From: Komagataeibacter sp. FNDCR2
Lineage (GTDB): Bacteria > Pseudomonadota > Alphaproteobacteria > Acetobacterales > Acetobacteraceae
Direction of reading: 5' to 3'
Assembly: GCF_021295395.1 (NCBI RefSeq)
Contig: NZ_JAIWOU010000001.1
Location: forward strand, 871,001 to 935,000
DNA length: 64,000 bases
Shown: piece after piece, positions 36,710 through 47,102 of the stretch
Layout of the letters: the number at the start of each line of letters is the position of its first letter
How positions within the stretch are numbered: the stretch's first letter is position 1
The notes under the pieces: generated by a model
Database searches by the model: none
The model's input: the letters and a program-made list of their open reading frames with translations, nothing else
Told to the model about the DNA's origin: nothing
Translations under genes and position numbers: made by a program

Positions 36710-37498
36710 ATGCCTGACCTGGCTTCCATCCTGTCCGGCCTGTGCTGCGGGGGCGTTATCGGCTTTACGCTGGGACTGATCGGTGGGGGCGGCTCGATCC
36801 TGGCGGTGCCGCTCCTGCTTTACGGGGTGGGCCTGACCGACCCGCACCAGGCCATCGGCACCAGCGCCCTGGCCGTGACCATCAATGCGTTCTTCAGCCT
36901 TGCAAGCCATGCCCGGGCGGGGCGCGTGCGGTGGAAATGCGCCGCGCTGTTCGCCTGTTCGGGCATACTGGGCGCGGGGCTGGGCGCGAGCATGGGCAAG
37001 ATCATCGACGGGCAGCGGCTCCTGTTCCTGTTCGCCCTGATCATGCTCGTGGTCGGCGCCCTCATGCTGCGGAGCAGCCGCCACTGTAACGACGCGGCGC
37101 ATGGCCCCGAGCGCACGGCCCCGCTGCCCATTATCCTGTATGGGGTCGTGACCGGATTCTGTTCCGGTTTTTTCGGCATCGGCGGCGGGTTCCTGATCGT
37201 CCCGGCCCTGCTGGCGGCCACCGGCATGCCCATGCTCAACGCCGTGGGCACATCGCTGGTGGCGGTCTGCGCCTTCGGGCTGACCACCTCCGTCAGCTAC
37301 GCCATGGCGGGCATGGTCGACCTGCCCATGGTGGGCCTGCTGGTCGCGGGCGGCGTGGCGGGCAGCATGGGCGGCACCACCGTGGCGCGGCATATGGGCA
37401 GGCGGCCCGAACGCCTGCGCATGTTTTTTGCCTGCCTGGTTTTTATTGTGGCATTCTACATGATGTGGCGCAGCATGCGGGCGATGGGCCTTGCCTGA
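36710..37498 (+). CDS. TauE/SafE (TSUP) family sulfite/anion exporter
   Basis: A 262-residue membrane protein with about eight hydrophobic segments in two homologous halves. Each half begins with the family repeat: GFTLGLIGGGGSILAVPLLL near residue 18 and GFCSGFFGIGGGFLIVPALL near residue 148. TSUP members export sulfite, sulfoacetate or related sulfur anions. Divergence from a probable sulfur-responsive ArsR repressor supports a role in sulfur detoxification, comparable to BigR-regulated operons. The exact substrate is unknown. udgX follows 41 bp later on the same strand. Confidence 0.88.
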   Translation: MPDLASILSGLCCGGVIGFTLGLIGGGGSILAVPLLLYGVGLTDPHQAIGTSALAVTINAFFSLASHARAGRVRWKCAALFACSGILGAGLGASMGKIIDGQRLLFLFALIMLVVGALMLRSSRHCNDAAHGPERTAPLPIILYGVVTGFCSGFFGIGGGFLIVPALLAATGMPMLNAVGTSLVAVCAFGLTTSVSYAMAGMVDLPMVGLLVAGGVAGSMGGTTVARHMGRRPERLRMFFACLVFIVAFYMMWRSMRAMGLA

Positions 37499-37539
37499 CT
37501 GGTGCTGGCCGCCAGCCATCACTGCCGGAATGACCACCC

Positions 37540-38763
37540 ATGCCCCGAACCGTCATCACGCTCGCCCACCCCTTCGACTTCGCGGGATGGCGGATCGCCA
37601 CGCGTGATCTTGCAGGCCGCCACGTGCCGCCGGATACGATCACATGGCAGGTCGCGCCCCCCGGCTCCACCCCACCCGCCCCCACACCGGACGAAAACCG
37701 CCAGCCGTTCTCCATCCCGCGCGATACGATGCAACTGGCCGCCGATGTGCTGCAATCCACGCTGCCGGACCGCTTCACCCTCGCCTACGGGCTGATCTAC
37801 GCCCACGTTACCGGCACGCCACTCGACGCGGCCGACCTTGGCCGGATCAATGAAGCCGCCGAGACGGTCAGCGCGGAAACGCAGCATCTGCGCCAGAACC
37901 TGCCCACCTTCATGAAGCGTGAGGGCGAAGACAGCGAATGGCGCGGCACGCTGGACAGCCGGACCTACGCGCCCGAAAGCAATGCGCGCTTCATCACCTA
38001 CCAGCTTTCGCTCGCCCCCTGGCGGCTTGTCCTGCCGGAGCGCGAGATATGCTGGAACGGCACGAGCCTGTTGCATGGCCCCCATGGCGCGCCCGCACCG
38101 CTGAGCTTTGGCAGCCTGCCGCCCCCCGCCCTGCCGCTGGTGACGGATCTGGACATCGAACGGATCACGTCCCTGCGCGCGGTGGCGCTGGCGGCCAGGA
38201 CGTGCCTGATCTGCCCCATGGCCCGGCAGGCGACACAAACGGTCTTTGGCGAAGGGCGGCCCGGCGCGCGCATGATGTTCGTGGGGGAACAGCCCGGCGA
38301 CCGGGAAGATCTGGCCGGTCGGCCCTTCGTCGGCCCGGCGGGCCAGCTTTTTGATCGCGCGCTGGAGGAAGCGGGCATCCGACGTGAGGATACGTATGTC
38401 ACCAACACGGTCAAACATTTCAAATTCCAGCGCCGTGGCACGCGCCGCATCCATGAAAAGGCCGGTCGGGACGAAATCCGGGCCTGCGCCCCATGGCTCG
38501 CGGCCGAGCGGCGGATCCTGCGCCCGCAGGTGCTGGTCATGCTGGGGGCGACCGCCGCGTCCGCCCTGCTGGGCCGGACCGTCACGATCGGGCGGGAACG
38601 CTCGCGCGCCATCGAACTGGATGACGGCGCGACCGGGCTCGTCACCGTTCACCCGTCCTTTCTGCTGCGCCTGCCCGATGAGGCCGGACGGGCGCGGGAA
38701 TATGCCCGTTTCGTCGCGGATCTGCGCCTTGCCGCAAGCCATGTCATGCCCGTAGGTACATGA
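37540..38763 (+). CDS. UdgX-family uracil-DNA glycosylase with shortened N-terminal DUF4130 domain
   Basis: A 407-residue fusion. Residues 205-400 are UdgX: C222-x2-C225 for the Fe-S cluster, GEQPGDREDLAGRPFVGPAG at 249-268, VKHFKF near 291-296, and the R-loop RRIH ending in H305, the histidine that in UdgX forms a covalent bond with the uracil-derived abasic site. C316 is a further cluster ligand. Residues about 1-200 resemble DUF4130 (RFTLAYGLIYAHVTG, APWRLVLPEREICWNG), but its usual C-terminal portion seems missing. It repairs or marks uracil in DNA. The start at 37540 begins MPRTVITLAHP, close to the usual family start. Confidence 0.87.
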   Translation: MPRTVITLAHPFDFAGWRIATRDLAGRHVPPDTITWQVAPPGSTPPAPTPDENRQPFSIPRDTMQLAADVLQSTLPDRFTLAYGLIYAHVTGTPLDAADLGRINEAAETVSAETQHLRQNLPTFMKREGEDSEWRGTLDSRTYAPESNARFITYQLSLAPWRLVLPEREICWNGTSLLHGPHGAPAPLSFGSLPPPALPLVTDLDIERITSLRAVALAARTCLICPMARQATQTVFGEGRPGARMMFVGEQPGDREDLAGRPFVGPAGQLFDRALEEAGIRREDTYVTNTVKHFKFQRRGTRRIHEKAGRDEIRACAPWLAAERRILRPQVLVMLGATAASALLGRTVTIGRERSRAIELDDGATGLVTVHPSFLLRLPDEAGRAREYARFVADLRLAASHVMPVGT

Positions 38764-38962
38764 TCCGCCACGAGGAAAGCCGATGCCAGATATGCGCTCG
38801 CGACACCGTTACGTGATGCCAAGATGCGTTATTGATTAAGGTGCCCCTTGTCGCCGAAAGCCGTATATCGTGCCCGCAGACCTGCATCTTCTGCCTTCTT
38901 TCCTGAATCGAATTTTTAGTGGGAAGCATTTTCCCACCATCCGCGCCCCCGGCTATGGACGG

Positions 38963-41071
38963 ATGAGTGGCCTGAAATGGCTTTACGCCCCCACGCCCGA
39001 AGCCCTGGGCTTCGCCATACGCACCACGGTGGCAGCCCTCATGGCGCTGACCATCGCAATGTGGATGGAACTTGATGACCCGCCATGGGCCGCCATGACC
39101 GTGTGGATCGTGGCGCAGGGCTCGCGTGGCGAAAGCCTGTCCAAGGCGCGATGGCGCCTGGTCGGCACCGCCATCGGCGCGATCAGCGCGGTCATTATCG
39201 TCTGTTCCTTTCCACAGGCGCCGTGGCTGTTCTTTCCCGCCATCAGCATGTGGATCGGGCTGTGCTGCATGTGCGCGACGCTGGTGCGCAACTTCCGCTC
39301 CTACGCGCTGGTGCTGTCGGGTTACACCTGCGCCATCATCGCCATGGCCGCCACGCGCCAGCCCGACAACATCTTCATGATCACCATGTCCCGCACATCC
39401 TATATCGTGCTGGGAATCACATGCGAGACACTGGTGGCGGTGCTGTTCGCCCATAACCTCGCCGCCTCCGCGCGCCGGAACATGCGCCAGAAAATCCAGC
39501 TGGCGCTAAGCAGCGCCACCGATGCCGTGGCCAACCTGCTGGCGGGGGACGACCAGGCCTTCATACGCTCGCGCGCGCTGTTCGGCACGATCCTGAGCAT
39601 CAACGACCAGATCGAGTTCAGCGAAGTCGAGATGGGCCCCCACGGGCATGAAGGCGACCATGCGCGCGCGGCACTTGCCTCCGTCTCGGTCCTGCTGTCG
39701 CGCGGGCTGGGCATGATGGCGCGCATCAAGGCGCTGGAAACGCGCAACGAGCAGTTTACCGAAACTTCGCTCCTGACGCGCACCTTCCTGCTGGGCGTGC
39801 CGCCCCGGCTGGAAAACGACAGCGACATCGCGCACATCCTGCACGACCTTCAGGATCTGCGCGGGGTCTGCCGCCAGCGCATCATCGACGCCCTGACGCA
39901 GGAAATCGGCGCCACCCCGGGCGACACGGCGGAAATTGACGACCTGCTGAACTGCCGCATCCTGCATAACGCGCTGGATGAACTGCTGGGCGAACTCGAA
40001 CTCGCCGTAAAGGAATTCGACGCCAGCCAGCACGAGATCCGGGGCGATCACTTCCATTTCCGCATAGAGGCGCACCGCGACTTCAAGGAAGCGGCCTATA
40101 ACGGCATCCGCGCCGCCATCGCGATCGGCATGTCCGCGCTGATATGGGAAATAACGGCCTGGCCCAACGGTGTCGGCTTCATCACCATGGTCGCGGTCAC
40201 ATGCGGCCTGTTCGCCACGCGGGAGAACCCGGTGGTCGGCACCATGAGCTTCCTGCGCGGGGCCTGCTGGGCGGTGCTGGTTTCCGGGTTCCTGGTGCTC
40301 CTGTTCCTGCCGCGCCCGGCGGAATTCGAGATGCTGGCCGCCTGCCTCGCCCTGCCCATGATCGCGGGTGGGCTTGCCGCGCGCAATCCGGCCACGGCGG
40401 GGGCCGCCGCGTCCTATTCCCTGTTCCTGCCCAACCTCGTGGGGCCGGGCAACCAGACGCGCCTGAACGAGATCGCCTATTTCAACACCTCGTTCGCGCT
40501 GCTGTGCAGCATCGGCTTCGCCGTGCTGATCTTTCGCGCCGTACTGCCCTTCAACAATGATGAAGAACGCTGGCGCATGCGCAACCGTACCCTGCATGAC
40601 CTGCGCCACCTGGCCGCCGCCCATCCCATGCCCGCCACCCAGTCATGGATCGGTCGCAACACGGACCGCTTCTCGCGCCTGATCCGCCATGCCGGGCCTA
40701 CCCCCACTCCCACCATCGAGGCCTACCTGCAGGGCACGCTGTCGGCCATGACCATCGGGCTGAACATCATCCGCCTGCGCACCGTGCTGGAGCGCGGGCA
40801 ACTGCCCGCCGCGGCCGAGCGGGCCATCGAACTGTTCATGAGCCGGATGTCCGAATTCAGCGGCCGTTACGGGCGCTTTGGCCGCACGGCGCGGGTGGCG
40901 CGCGGGGCCACGCGCAGCCTGCGCCGGCTGGAAGCGCGCGAGGGCAATATCACCTCCCGTATCGAGATCACGCGCGCCATTGCCTATCTGCTGGTCATTT
41001 CCTATGAACTGGGCGCAAACGCAGCCTTTCTGGATGCCTCCCAGCCCTATCGCGTCAGCGACGCCTCATAG
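38963..41071 (+). CDS. FUSC-family inner-membrane protein (aromatic acid exporter-like)
   Basis: A 702-residue membrane protein with the duplicated fusaric-acid-resistance layout. The first membrane block follows LKWLYAPTPEALGFAIRTT with DDPPWAAMTVWIVAQGSRGE, a cytoplasmic helical region spans about residues 170-395, and a second membrane block begins IRAAIAIGMSALIWEITAWP. Such proteins export aromatic or hydroxylated acids, usually with a separate periplasmic adaptor; none is encoded next to it. Start uncertain: ATG at 38963 fits related proteins, and a GTG 31 codons upstream is also open. guaD follows 43 bp later. Confidence 0.85.
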   Translation: MSGLKWLYAPTPEALGFAIRTTVAALMALTIAMWMELDDPPWAAMTVWIVAQGSRGESLSKARWRLVGTAIGAISAVIIVCSFPQAPWLFFPAISMWIGLCCMCATLVRNFRSYALVLSGYTCAIIAMAATRQPDNIFMITMSRTSYIVLGITCETLVAVLFAHNLAASARRNMRQKIQLALSSATDAVANLLAGDDQAFIRSRALFGTILSINDQIEFSEVEMGPHGHEGDHARAALASVSVLLSRGLGMMARIKALETRNEQFTETSLLTRTFLLGVPPRLENDSDIAHILHDLQDLRGVCRQRIIDALTQEIGATPGDTAEIDDLLNCRILHNALDELLGELELAVKEFDASQHEIRGDHFHFRIEAHRDFKEAAYNGIRAAIAIGMSALIWEITAWPNGVGFITMVAVTCGLFATRENPVVGTMSFLRGACWAVLVSGFLVLLFLPRPAEFEMLAACLALPMIAGGLAARNPATAGAAASYSLFLPNLVGPGNQTRLNEIAYFNTSFALLCSIGFAVLIFRAVLPFNNDEERWRMRNRTLHDLRHLAAAHPMPATQSWIGRNTDRFSRLIRHAGPTPTPTIEAYLQGTLSAMTIGLNIIRLRTVLERGQLPAAAERAIELFMSRMSEFSGRYGRFGRTARVARGATRSLRRLEAREGNITSRIEITRAIAYLLVISYELGANAAFLDASQPYRVSDAS

Positions 41072-41114
41072 CGCCGTGGCCTGACACGCGCAGGCCGGGG
41101 GGACGGAGCCGATC

Positions 41115-42455
41115 ATGACCCTTGCCCCCCCGCCCGCCAGCGCCGCCCTGCGCGGCCATATCGTAACCTTCAGCGGCAATCCCTTCCTCATGCCGCCACA
41201 CGATGCGCTGCGGGAGGAACCGGACGGGCTGGTCCTGATCCATGAAGGGCGCATTACCCATGCCGGCCCCTATGACAGCACCATCGCCCACCTGCCCGCG
41301 GGCATGCCGGTCACGGACCATCGCGGCTGCCTGATTTCAGCGGGCTTTGTGGACACGCATGTCCATTACCCGCAACTGCCCATGATCGCGGCCTATGGCG
41401 AACAGTTGCTGGAATGGCTGGAACGCTACACCTTCCCCACCGAGCGCCATTTCGCCGATGCCGGATACGCCACCACCATCGCGCGCCAGTTCCTGCGCAC
41501 GCTGTTAAGCTGCGGCACGACCACGGCGGCGGTGTACTGCACGGTCCACCCGCAATCCGTTGATGCGTTCTTTACGGAATCGACCCGCCTCGGCACGCTC
41601 ATGATCGCGGGCAAGGTGCTCATGGACCGTAACGCGCCCGATTACCTGCGCGACACCGCCCGGCAGGGCTATGACGAATCGCGGCGGCTGATCGAACGCT
41701 GGCACGGGCGCAACCGCCAGCATTATGCCGTGACCCCGCGCTTCGCCCCCACCAGCACGCCGGAGCAGCTTGAACTGGCGGGCGCGCTGCTTGGAACCGA
41801 CGACACCCTGTTCATGCAGACCCACCTGGCGGAAAACCGGGACGAGGTGGCGTGGGTGAGCGAACTGTTTCCCGACAGCCGTTCCTATCTGGATGTTTAC
41901 GACCGCGCCGGGCTGGTGCGCCCGCGCAGCGTGCTGGGCCACGGCATTTATGTGGACGAGACGGATCTGTGCCGCTGCCACGAAAGCGGGTGCGCGCTGG
42001 CGCACTGCCCCACGTCCAACCTGTTCCTGGGCAGCGGCGCTTTCCGCCTGCATGATGTCACATCCCCCCGCCGCCCCGTCCGCACGGGGCTGGGCACCGA
42101 TGTGGGCGCGGGCACCAGCCTGTCCCATCTGCAGACAATGAACGAGGCCTACAAGATCGCCCGGATGAACGGCAACCGCCTGCACCCGGTCCAGGCCTTC
42201 TGGCTGGCCACGGCCGGGGGGGCGCATGCCCTGCATCTGGATGACAGGATCGGTACGATCGCGGCGGGCATGGATGCGGATCTGTGCATTCTCGACCCGC
42301 GCGCGACACCGCTTCAGGCCCTGCGCGCCGAAATGTGCGACAGCACGGCGGACCTGCTGTTCACGCTCATGATGCTGGGCGATGACCGCAGCATCCGCGC
42401 CACCTACGTCAACGGGCGCCTTGCCCATGAACAGGCGCGCGAAACAGCGATTTAA
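41115..42455 (+). CDS. guaD: Guanine deaminase
   Basis: GuaD deaminates guanine to xanthine in purine salvage and nitrogen recovery. The 446-residue amidohydrolase has the metal ligands H82 and H84 in GFVDTHVHYPQ, MQTHLAENRDEV, the LGHGIYVDETDL block and the metal aspartate in GLGTDVGAGTSLS. YPQLPMIAAYGEQLLEWLER is characteristic of guanine deaminase among amidohydrolases. It follows the FUSC gene on the same strand and may share its transcript. A functional link between the two is not evident. Confidence 0.95.
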   Translation: MTLAPPPASAALRGHIVTFSGNPFLMPPHDALREEPDGLVLIHEGRITHAGPYDSTIAHLPAGMPVTDHRGCLISAGFVDTHVHYPQLPMIAAYGEQLLEWLERYTFPTERHFADAGYATTIARQFLRTLLSCGTTTAAVYCTVHPQSVDAFFTESTRLGTLMIAGKVLMDRNAPDYLRDTARQGYDESRRLIERWHGRNRQHYAVTPRFAPTSTPEQLELAGALLGTDDTLFMQTHLAENRDEVAWVSELFPDSRSYLDVYDRAGLVRPRSVLGHGIYVDETDLCRCHESGCALAHCPTSNLFLGSGAFRLHDVTSPRRPVRTGLGTDVGAGTSLSHLQTMNEAYKIARMNGNRLHPVQAFWLATAGGAHALHLDDRIGTIAAGMDADLCILDPRATPLQALRAEMCDSTADLLFTLMMLGDDRSIRATYVNGRLAHEQARETAI

Positions 42456-42480
42456 AGGGGGGATATCACCCGCGATGCAG

Positions 42481-42570
<90 letters not shown>

Positions 42571-42593
42571 ATCTGCACGCGGTGATGCAGCGG

Positions 42594-42622
42594 CTTATAG
42601 GGGGGAGCGATAAGGGGCGCAA
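42594..42622 (-). promoter_or_regulatory. Sigma-70 promoter for tRNA-Ser
   Basis: On the minus strand TTGCGC (42622-42617) and TATAAG (42599-42594) are separated by exactly 17 nt. The expected start point lies about 17 nt before the mature tRNA 5' end. Good match to the housekeeping consensus and correct placement. Confidence 0.7.
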
Positions 42623-42660
42623 GGGGCTTTTTTGGCGCCATGCGGGTGGGCATAAAAATG

Positions 42661-42689
42661 TTGACCTTGCCCGCGCCACCCAGTAAAAG
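42661..42689 (+). promoter_or_regulatory. Sigma-70 promoter for rplU-rpmA
   Basis: TTGACC (42661-42666) and TAAAAG (42684-42689) are separated by 17 nt, giving a start near 42696 and a 5' untranslated leader of about 125 nt before rplU. The leader contains GC-rich repeats but no recognised riboregulator. Confidence 0.65.
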
Positions 42690-42820
42690 CCCGCATTCAC
42701 CCCGCGCGGACGGGGGCGCCGCCGTAAATGGCGGCCAATATAAAAAGCGACTGGGCCGTGTCGCCTGCACCACGCCACGTGGCGCCGCACACGCCAAGAG
42801 ATCGGAAAGACAGAAGAGAC

Positions 42821-43135
42821 ATGTTTGCAGTTATCCGTACCGGCGGGAAGCAGTACCGCGTTTCCAAGGATGCCGTCCTGAAGGTTGAAAAGCTGGAAGC
42901 CGAAGCCGGCGCCACGATCACATTCGATCAGGTTCTGGCCGTTGGCGGCGAAGGTGGCACGACCATCGGCGCGCCCACCGTGGCGGGCGCCACCGTGACC
43001 GCGACCGTGATTGCCCAGGACCGCCTGGCCAAGGTCATCATCTTCAAGAAGCGCCGCCGGCAGAACAGCCGCCGCAAGAATGGCCACCGCCAGCCGGTGA
43101 CCGTGGTGCGCATCTCCGCGATCAACGCCGCCTGA
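42821..43135 (+). CDS. rplU: 50S ribosomal protein L21
   Basis: L21 is a structural protein of the large ribosomal subunit that binds 23S rRNA. The 104 residues begin [14 protein letters not shown], contain [20 protein letters not shown] near the C-terminus (the conserved basic KRRRRN/GHRQ region), and have normal length. The ATG at 42821 follows AGAAGAGAC; a longer frame upstream is not part of the protein. It is co-transcribed with rpmA. Confidence 0.97.
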   Translation: MFAVIRTGGKQYRVSKDAVLKVEKLEAEAGATITFDQVLAVGGEGGTTIGAPTVAGATVTATVIAQDRLAKVIIFKKRRRQNSRRKNGHRQPVTVVRISAINAA

Positions 43136-43201
43136 TCCCTGCCCCGGCCCGGAGCCGGACAGGTTCGATCAGAAAGATTTCAGTTTTAAGGAGTTCAGGC
43201 A

Positions 43202-43471
43202 ATGGCACAAAAAAAGGCGGGCGGTTCGTCCCGTAACGGACGCGATAGCGCGGGACGTCGGCTTGGCGTCAAGAAGTTCGGCGGCGAAAGCGTCGTGGCT
43301 GGCAACATCATCGTCCGCCAGCGCGGCACGAAGATGAAGGCCGGCGTGAATGTTGGCGTCGGTCGCGACCACACCCTGTTTTCCCTGGTGGACGGGCAGG
43401 TGAAGTTCGAACGCCGCGCGGAAGGCCGTGTGCACGTTTCGGTGCAGAGCCTGCCGCTGGCGGCGGAATAA
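43202..43471 (+). CDS. rpmA: 50S ribosomal protein L27
   Basis: L27 lies at the peptidyl transferase centre of the large subunit. The 89 residues begin [20 protein letters not shown], where the N-terminal tail reaches the catalytic centre; there is no cleavable leader of the Firmicutes kind. [20 protein letters not shown] and [14 protein letters not shown] complete the signature. AAGGAG precedes the ATG at good spacing. It follows rplU by 66 bp and precedes a terminator and obgE. Confidence 0.97.
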   Translation: MAQKKAGGSSRNGRDSAGRRLGVKKFGGESVVAGNIIVRQRGTKMKAGVNVGVGRDHTLFSLVDGQVKFERRAEGRVHVSVQSLPLAAE

Positions 43472-43510
43472 GGCACGCGCCTTATCCCGACGGGATTTCC
43501 CGAATTGAAG

Positions 43511-43538
43511 GGGGCGGTCATTCTGGCCGCCCCTTTTT
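43511..43538 (+). terminator. Rho-independent terminator after rpmA
   Basis: GGGGCGG (43511-43517) pairs with CCGCCCC (43527-43533) around a 9-nt loop and is followed by five T residues. It ends the rplU-rpmA transcript. Confidence 0.9.
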
Positions 43539-43545
43539 CGTATGA

Positions 43546-45812
<2,267 letters not shown>

Positions 45813-45829
45813 CGGCGGATGCCCCGCCT

Positions 45830-45855
45830 GGCTTAGTCCGCCCGGCTTAGTCCGC
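45830..45855. repeat. Two-copy tandem 12-bp repeat at the proB 3' junction
   Basis: GGCTTAGTCCGC occurs at 45830-45841 and again at 45844-45855, a 14-bp period. The second copy contains the stop codon of the convergent minus-strand gene. It looks like a local slippage duplication. No function is proposed. Confidence 0.6.
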
Positions 45856-46506
45856 GCGGGGCGGCCAGCGCAGGGTCGGCTCGGTGCGCGACCCGCGCTC
45901 GGGTGGCCATACGGATGCACGTACCGGGCGGTGCATGGGAGCAGGCGGCGCGTCCGCCCCCCTGCGGCTCCATTCGGACAGGCTGGGGGATGGCGCATCG
46001 ACCCCATCCTCATCCCCGGCGCGCGCCTGTCCAGCCGGGTCGGGCCGGGGCGCAACGGGGTTACGCACCACATTACGTGGCGATGGTGGGGTCAGGGGGC
46101 GTTCGTCCCGGCCACGCACGGGTTCCGTGGCCATGGGGCGCGCGGGTGGGACGCGGTTCGGACGGCGTTCATAGGCGGGAATATCGCTCTGCGCCGCATC
46201 CGCCCCATATTCGGGGGCCAGCGGTGCGGCCGGGCGGGCGGGCGGCTCCGGTTCCCACACGGGAACATCCGGTGGCGTGGCCATATCCACCGGGGCGGCT
46301 GGCGGCGCGCTGCCCGGTCCCATCGCCATGACCCGCAACTGGGCCTGAAGTTCATCAAGCTGCACGGCCAGGTTATCAAGCCGCCCCTTTACGCCAAATA
46401 CCGCGAAAGGCACCAGCAGCCACACCAGCGCGAACAGCAGGCCACCCACCACGAGCGCGGCCTGCGCCCAGGGCGGCATCCATTGTGGAAATAGGGACGA
46501 CAGCAT
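45847..46506 (-). CDS. Membrane-anchored Pro/Arg-rich protein of unknown function
   Basis: A 219-residue protein I do not recognise. One hydrophobic segment (about residues 14-38, AQAALVVGGLLFALVWLLVP) anchors it, followed by a short helix that may form a coiled coil (GRLDNLAVQLDELQAQLRVM). The remaining 150 residues are Pro-, Ala- and Arg-rich and probably disordered. The overall design, anchor plus short coiled coil plus disordered tail, resembles envelope or division-associated linker proteins, but that is inference. It lies 69 bp downstream of gapR on the same strand and converges on proB. Confidence 0.6.
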   Translation of the reverse strand: MLSSLFPQWMPPWAQAALVVGGLLFALVWLLVPFAVFGVKGRLDNLAVQLDELQAQLRVMAMGPGSAPPAAPVDMATPPDVPVWEPEPPARPAAPLAPEYGADAAQSDIPAYERRPNRVPPARPMATEPVRGRDERPLTPPSPRNVVRNPVAPRPDPAGQARAGDEDGVDAPSPSLSEWSRRGADAPPAPMHRPVRASVWPPERGSRTEPTLRWPPRAD

Positions 46507-46575
46507 ATCGCGCCACCACCTGAACTGAAGTTGACCCGGCGGCGCGCGACCCGGTACGGCCGCGCCGCCAGGGCG

Positions 46576-46851
46576 TTACATGCCAAGCGCGCGGCGGTAG
46601 ATGTCAAGCAGGGTTTCCTGCTCCTCCACTTCCGCGGGTTCCTGCTTGCGCAGGCGGATGATCTGGCGAATCACCTTTACATCAAAGCCCGCGGACTTGG
46701 CTTCGGTAAAAATGTCCTTTATGTCGCCCGCAAGCGCCTTGCGCTCTTCCTCAAGCCGTTCGACGCGTTCAATGATGCTGCGCAGGCGGTCGGCTGCGAT
46801 ACCGCCGACCGCAGCGGACTTGTCTTCCGCCTCGAAATTGTCAGCATTCAT
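46576..46851 (-). CDS. gapR: GapR-family DNA-binding protein (DUF2312)
   Basis: A 91-residue helical protein of the GapR/DUF2312 family, which in Caulobacter binds overtwisted DNA ahead of replication and transcription and supports topoisomerase action. The core is RLRSIIERVERLEEERKALA followed by DIKDIFTEAKSAGFDVKVIR and QIIRLRKQ, a coiled coil with a basic DNA-binding patch; length matches GapR (about 89). The start at 46851 (MNADNFEAED) is preferred over one 17 codons upstream because similarity begins there. It is common only in alphaproteobacteria, in line with the organism call. Confidence 0.92.
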   Translation of the reverse strand: MNADNFEAEDKSAAVGGIAADRLRSIIERVERLEEERKALAGDIKDIFTEAKSAGFDVKVIRQIIRLRKQEPAEVEEQETLLDIYRRALGM

Positions 46852-46976
46852 GGCAGTTGTCTCCAGATATCGTGATTGTGCCGTTCCGCGCCCGTCGGAC
46901 ATATGAAGGGAATGTCACTAGGCGACAGGGTGGAACGGCGGGATTATCGCGCCGTTGCCCGATGGTCAATGCCAAC

Positions 46977-47006
46977 TTGACAGCGTGAAGAAGCGGGCCG
47001 TAATCG
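46977..47006 (+). promoter_or_regulatory. Candidate sigma-70 promoter for zwf
   Basis: A perfect -35 TTGACA (46977-46982) is followed after 18 nt by TAATCG (47001-47006). The resulting leader would be about 90 nt. The -10 is weak, so the call is tentative. Confidence 0.4.
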
Positions 47007-47102
47007 GGACGGCAACCGGTATGCCGCTTTCATGTCATACCCAATAGGCCGCGTGCCTTCACCGGCGCGCAGGCACCAGATACAGGCAGGAGGCCGAGTT
47101 CC

